A stretch of 9,365 nt of DNA from an uncultured Chromatiaceae bacterium (GTDB taxonomy: Bacteria > Pseudomonadota > Gammaproteobacteria > Enterobacterales > Alteromonadaceae), in NCBI GenBank assembly GCA_946482615.1, contig CAMLSF010000142.1:1-9365 (forward strand), read 5' to 3'. The stretch's first letter is position 1. Every line of letters starts with the position of its first letter. Shown in pieces: positions 6,731 to 9,365 of this stretch. Position numbers and translations under genes: made by a program. Under the pieces are notes generated by a model, which was not told the DNA's origin, ran no database searches, and saw only the letters and a program-made list of their open reading frames with translations.

Positions 6731-6768
6731 AGCTGACTCCGGTTGAAATCGCTTAGTTGGAGTCAGTT
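6731..6768 (+). promoter_or_regulatory. mRNA hairpin that can sequester the ribosome binding site of the 35-codon ORF
   Basis: CTGACTCC (6733-6740) and GGAGTCAG (6759-6766) are perfect reverse complements. In RNA the stem can extend inward through G-U and A-U pairs (GGUUGA with UUAGUU, 6-nt loop) and outward by two pairs. The right arm contains GGAG (6759-6762), the Shine-Dalgarno sequence 7 nt before the ATG at 6770. Folding would therefore block initiation. It is not followed by a T-run, so it is unlikely to be a terminator. A thermosensor-like or attenuator role is inferred from the pairing alone. Confidence 0.4.
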
Positions 6769-6769
6769 G

Positions 6770-6877
6770 ATGAATTTTCGTTCCCTTGCGCTACTCACTT
6801 TTGTACTATCTTGGCTCTGTTTTATCTCCCCTTTTCGTCCTGTAGCTGCAGAACATCTTCAGTGCTGTCAGCCATAA
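6770..6877 (+). CDS. Exported 35-residue micropeptide with Cys-Cys mature end, first ORF of the two-component operon
   Basis: A 35-codon ORF with GGAG 7 nt before its ATG. It encodes a textbook Sec signal peptide: MNFR n-region, hydrophobic core LALLTFVLSWLCFIS, and a c-region ending PVAA with a type I cleavage site (Val at -3, Ala at -1). The predicted mature peptide is only EHLQCCQP. There is no lipobox, so Cys17 in the core is not a lipidation site. The ORF ends 39 nt before the response-regulator start, on the same strand and with no terminator between, so it is probably co-transcribed with the regulator and kinase. Adjacent cysteines plus His could bind metal or react with redox or thiol stress. 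A role as sensor ligand, kinase cofactor or leader peptide is inference. It could instead be the remnant of a larger periplasmic protein gene, since the frame meets another stop within eight codons. Confidence 0.5.
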   Translation: MNFRSLALLTFVLSWLCFISPFRPVAAEHLQCCQP

Positions 6878-6902
6878 GTAGTGGCCCGTTCCGGAGAATA
6901 GG

Positions 6903-6920
6903 ATGATCAAAATATTATGA
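6903..6920 (+). promoter_or_regulatory. Five-codon ORF (MIKIL) overlapping the response-regulator start, likely translational coupling
   Basis: ATG at 6903-6905 is followed by four codons and a TGA (6918-6920) that overlaps the regulator's ATG (6917-6919) as ATGA. GGAG (6893-6896) lies 6 nt before the mini-ORF start, which is ideal. It is 20 nt from the regulator start, which is too far. The regulator's own nearest candidate, AGGA at 6900-6903, is 13 nt away. Ribosomes may therefore load on the mini-ORF and re-initiate at the regulator. Confidence 0.35.
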
Positions 6921-7597
6921 GCAGAATACTGCTGGTCGAAGACCATGAACGCTTAAGTGAACTGGTATGCACTGCTTTGCACAGAGCCGGTATAGCCACT
7001 GACGCATTTTCCGACGCAAAATCAGCCTTAGGGGCCATGCAGATCCAACCTTATGAATTATTAATTCTCGACAGAGGTTTGCCCGATGGCGACGGTCTGG
7101 ATCTGCTGCGACGACTTCGCATGGAGCGGCGTAACTTACCTTGCCTGGTACTGACGGCACGTAATGCTTTGCATGACCGCATAGATGGCCTGGAAAGTGG
7201 CGCAGATGACTACCTGAGCAAACCTTTTGCGATGGACGAACTGGTGGCCAGGGTCAGAGCTTTACTGCGACGCCCAAGCCTGCTGCAACTCAATGATCCC
7301 GAATACTGTGGCACCCGCCTGTGTCTGCACTCCGCCTCTGTGCATTATGGTGTGCAAAGCTGCCTGCTGGCTCCTGCAGAACTACAAATTTTGCAAACCC
7401 TGATGCAGGAACAAGGTAAAACAGTACGCAGGCAAAAGCTGGAGCAAACGGCCTGGGGCTTAACAGATGCCGTTACTCCAAACGCATTGGATGTGGCACT
7501 GCACAGGATCAGAAAAAAACTCAGCGCTATAGGCTCTCCACTTGTTATAAACAATATCAGAGGCTTAGGTTATGCTATCAGTCAATCGCAAACGTAA
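6917..7597 (+). CDS. OmpR/PhoB-family DNA-binding response regulator (QseB/PmrA-like)
   Basis: A 226-residue cytoplasmic response regulator. The receiver domain (about 1-118) has the acidic pair Glu8/Asp9, phospho-acceptor Asp52 (LLILDRGLPDGDG), switch Thr80 (LVLTAR) and Lys102 (LSKPF). The winged-helix DNA-binding domain (about 130-223) has the recognition-helix region VTPNALDVALHRIRKKL and the wing motif NNIRGLGYAI. Length and motifs match the QseB/PmrA/BasR branch. The receiver is complete, so it should be phosphorylated by the adjacent kinase. The ATG at 6917 is the only sensible start, because the frame is stopped by TAG at 6899-6901. Its ribosome binding site is distant, and the overlapping 5-codon ORF suggests coupled initiation. 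The gene overlaps the kinase gene by 26 nt. The family is certain; the regulon and stimulus are unknown. Confidence 0.96.
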   Translation: MSRILLVEDHERLSELVCTALHRAGIATDAFSDAKSALGAMQIQPYELLILDRGLPDGDGLDLLRRLRMERRNLPCLVLTARNALHDRIDGLESGADDYLSKPFAMDELVARVRALLRRPSLLQLNDPEYCGTRLCLHSASVHYGVQSCLLAPAELQILQTLMQEQGKTVRRQKLEQTAWGLTDAVTPNALDVALHRIRKKLSAIGSPLVINNIRGLGYAISQSQT

Positions 7598-8933
7598 TCT
7601 GACCTTTCGTTTAATCATCACTTTTATTGCCGCTTTAGCTCTGACTCTGACCAGTATCCTCTTTTATATTTTTGTACTGAATCCTAACCTGATACTGCAA
7701 CGTACTCTGGATAAACAAATCCATTACTTGAGTGAAGAAATTTTACCGGATGCACAGGGCAGACCTGGAGCCAAAGTTTTTGACGCAGAATATGACTGGG
7801 TGTACAAGGTCCTGAGTTCCGAATTGTTGTATCAAATCACCGACCATCAGGGGGTGATTTTGCTGCAATCTACGGCGGATGCAGGGCCTCTGTTTAAGCA
7901 CATCAACCAGCAATTTTCCACAGAAAAACGCTTGTTTACCGTAACACATCAGGACTTGTTGTATCACGTCAATACAGCGCCTTTGCCTGACTACCCAGGT
8001 TATTATGTACAGGTGATTGGCAGTGACCGGCTGATGAGTGTTTTCCAACTGACCAATCTCAAGCCTCTGTCCGTCGTCGCTGTGCTGGTCACCCTGCTTT
8101 GTTTATTGCTGATCAGTCTGGTGGTCTGGTTGACCATAGGTTATATGCTCAGGCCGTTAAAAAAGGCGTCCGCCACCGCAGCGCAAATTGAACCTCATAG
8201 CCTGACTCAAAGGCTGGATACCCAAAAATTACCTGAAGAAATATTGCCACTGATCACGGCTTTTAATCAGACGCTGGACAGGCTGGAAAAAGGCTTTAAA
8301 GTGCAGCAGGAATTGCTGACCACCACAGCACATGAACTAAAAACCCCTCTGGCATTGTTAAGGGGGGAAATTGAGATGGCGGAAGACTTTCCTAAACGCG
8401 GGCTGCTACTTAAAGATATCGATCAAATGGCCCGCTTAATTCATCAGTTGCTGCATTGGGCCGAAGCCAGAGAAAGTCAGAATTATCAGTACCAGTCGTT
8501 GTATTTAAGTGATGTGGCAGAAGAAGTTGTGTTGTATTTAAACCGGTTGGCTGTGCTTTTTCAGGTACAGATCCGGATTATTGTGCAATCAGAAGCGTCA
8601 TTGTTGTATGCCGATCGCAGCACTTGTTTTGTACTTCTGAAAAACTTACTGGAGAACGCTATCCATCATGCCCCCAAGGAGTCTGTGATTGAACTTAGCA
8701 TTTCTGAGTCAGGGATCAGTGTCCGCGATTATGGTCCGGGCATAGCGCCTGAGCATTTACCCTGGCTTTTTACCAAATTCTGGCGTGGGCCGCAGCGGCG
8801 ACATCAGGGTGCAGGCCTTGGGTTGGCTATTTGTTATGAAATCGCCACTACCCACGGCTGGCAACTGATCGCCAGCAACAGCTCACCCGGAGCCTGCTTT
8901 TCGCTGCAAACCAGTCCGGTTTCAGGCCATTAA
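7572..8933 (+). CDS. Membrane sensor histidine kinase partnering the response regulator (QseC/PmrB-like)
   Basis: A 453-residue inner-membrane sensor kinase: TM1 at about 13-36, an about 125-residue periplasmic sensor region, TM2 at about 166-190, and HAMP at about 190-243 (LRPLKKASATAAQIEP). The HisKA dimerisation helix carries phospho-acceptor His254 (TTAHELKTPLALLRGE). The ATPase domain has the N box (LLKNLLENAIHHAP, Asn358/Asn362), G1 (RDYGPGI, Asp386) and G2 (GAGLGLAI). All catalytic motifs are intact, so it should autophosphorylate and transfer to Asp52 of the neighbour. The periplasmic domain matches no sensor fold I recognise and contains no cysteine. The start codon ATG at 7572 lies inside the regulator gene with AGAGG 8 nt upstream, typical of translationally coupled pairs. 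Its 3' end overlaps the opposing hydrolase gene by 12 bp, and no terminator is visible between them. Confidence 0.96.
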   Translation: MLSVNRKRNLTFRLIITFIAALALTLTSILFYIFVLNPNLILQRTLDKQIHYLSEEILPDAQGRPGAKVFDAEYDWVYKVLSSELLYQITDHQGVILLQSTADAGPLFKHINQQFSTEKRLFTVTHQDLLYHVNTAPLPDYPGYYVQVIGSDRLMSVFQLTNLKPLSVVAVLVTLLCLLLISLVVWLTIGYMLRPLKKASATAAQIEPHSLTQRLDTQKLPEEILPLITAFNQTLDRLEKGFKVQQELLTTTAHELKTPLALLRGEIEMAEDFPKRGLLLKDIDQMARLIHQLLHWAEARESQNYQYQSLYLSDVAEEVVLYLNRLAVLFQVQIRIIVQSEASLLYADRSTCFVLLKNLLENAIHHAPKESVIELSISESGISVRDYGPGIAPEHLPWLFTKFWRGPQRRHQGAGLGLAICYEIATTHGWQLIASNSSPGACFSLQTSPVSGH

Positions 8934-9365
8934 TGCAACGTCGGCGATAGGTCCGGACAGAAGCTGGTGCTCAATAAAGTGTTTTAATTGCTCTGCAGCC
9001 TGCTCAGGTATGACTTGCAATAAAAAATGTGGCGCATCCAGTCGAATCAGCTGCATCGCAGGTTGCAGTTGCAACAAGGTTTTCGCATTAAAAGCCCAAA
9101 TCAGTCTGTCCTGCCCTGCCTGCAGATACATCAGAGGCAGAGTTAAAGTCGCAAATTCCTCCAGAACATCCACCTGCAACACTTGTTTAGCCCGGTGTTT
9201 GATCACCTGCTCAGGCACCATAGTCAGAGCTTTTTCCAGTAAAGCAGATAACCCGGTGCTGGCATAACGCCCCTGTAACCATAATACAGTCCAGTGGTGC
9301 ACCAGCTCATTCCACGGCAGTTTATCGACGGCACCGGCAAGCCCTTTGAGCGCAGGTAAAGGGTT
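8922..9365 (-). CDS. Alpha/beta hydrolase, C-terminal part; 5' end outside window
   Basis: The minus-strand frame stays open from the TGA at 8922-8924 to the window edge, giving 147 residues. An internal GTG at 9300-9302 is unlikely to be the real start, because coding sequence continues upstream of it (PWNELVHHWTVLWLQGRY). The C-terminal part of the alpha/beta-hydrolase fold is clear: strand LTLPLMYLQAGQDRLIW carries the probable acid Asp86 (visible numbering), and LIRLDAPHFLLQ carries the catalytic His113, followed by the final helix. A short lid-like helical segment (about 39-70) precedes it. The nucleophile elbow (GxSxG) lies outside the window. The arrangement resembles BioH-like carboxylesterases, but the substrate cannot be assigned. 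The stop codon lies within the end of the kinase gene, in antiparallel overlap. Confidence 0.85.
   Translation of the reverse strand, partial: NPLPALKGLAGAVDKLPWNELVHHWTVLWLQGRYASTGLSALLEKALTMVPEQVIKHRAKQVLQVDVLEEFATLTLPLMYLQAGQDRLIWAFNAKTLLQLQPAMQLIRLDAPHFLLQVIPEQAAEQLKHFIEHQLLSGPIADVALMA

Noticed and set aside
6915..7160. 81-codon minus-strand ORF within the response regulator
   Set aside because: Shadow of the receiver domain coding sequence, which has all catalytic residues on the + strand.
7743..8048. 101-codon minus-strand ORF within the kinase
   Set aside because: Antisense to the periplasmic sensor region of an intact kinase; no ribosome binding site.
9010..9267. 85-codon + strand ORF in the hydrolase region
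   Set aside because: Cys/Ser-rich reverse translation of the alpha/beta hydrolase, whose Asp and His motifs are clear on the minus strand.

Overview
The window looks like the chromosome of an aquatic gammaproteobacterium, most likely the Rheinheimera/Alishewanella/Alteromonadales neighbourhood. This rests on an ExeM-like secreted nuclease with an N-terminal lamin-tail domain, a QseBC/PmrAB-type two-component system and a stand-alone chemoreceptor, all with moderate GC and similar codon use. The genus is inferred from gene style, not from a marker gene. No tRNA, rRNA, CRISPR array, IS element or phage gene is visible.

Layout. Bases 1-110 hold the 3' end of a + strand gene, possibly a SpoIIAA/STAS-like protein. 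A gene-poor gap follows, then a minus-strand chemoreceptor with its own terminator (558-2165). A second gap (about 2178-2561) carries a perfect 17-bp inverted repeat next to the end of a small lipoprotein gene (2562-3008, minus). A clear terminator (3127-3154) separates this from a large exported endonuclease/exonuclease/phosphatase-fold nuclease (3187-6150, minus). Upstream of the nuclease lies a possible 36-residue peptide gene with a strong ribosome binding site (6246-6356, minus), then a divergent 77-residue orphan gene (6439-6672, plus).

The most intriguing part is 6700-8933. A 35-codon ORF (6770-6877) has a convincing Sec signal peptide and a predicted eight-residue mature peptide, EHLQCCQP. 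It is followed by a 5-codon ORF whose stop overlaps the start of an OmpR-family response regulator, and that gene overlaps its histidine kinase by 26 nt. The ribosome binding site of the 35-codon ORF sits inside a perfect inverted repeat that could hide it in the mRNA, and an 11-bp-period direct repeat lies upstream where an OmpR-type regulator might bind. Together this suggests an operon of exported Cys-Cys micropeptide, response regulator and sensor kinase, with several layers of translational control. The peptide's role as signal, metal ligand or leader is inference.

The kinase gene ends in a 12-bp antiparallel overlap with a minus-strand alpha/beta hydrolase gene whose start lies beyond the right edge.
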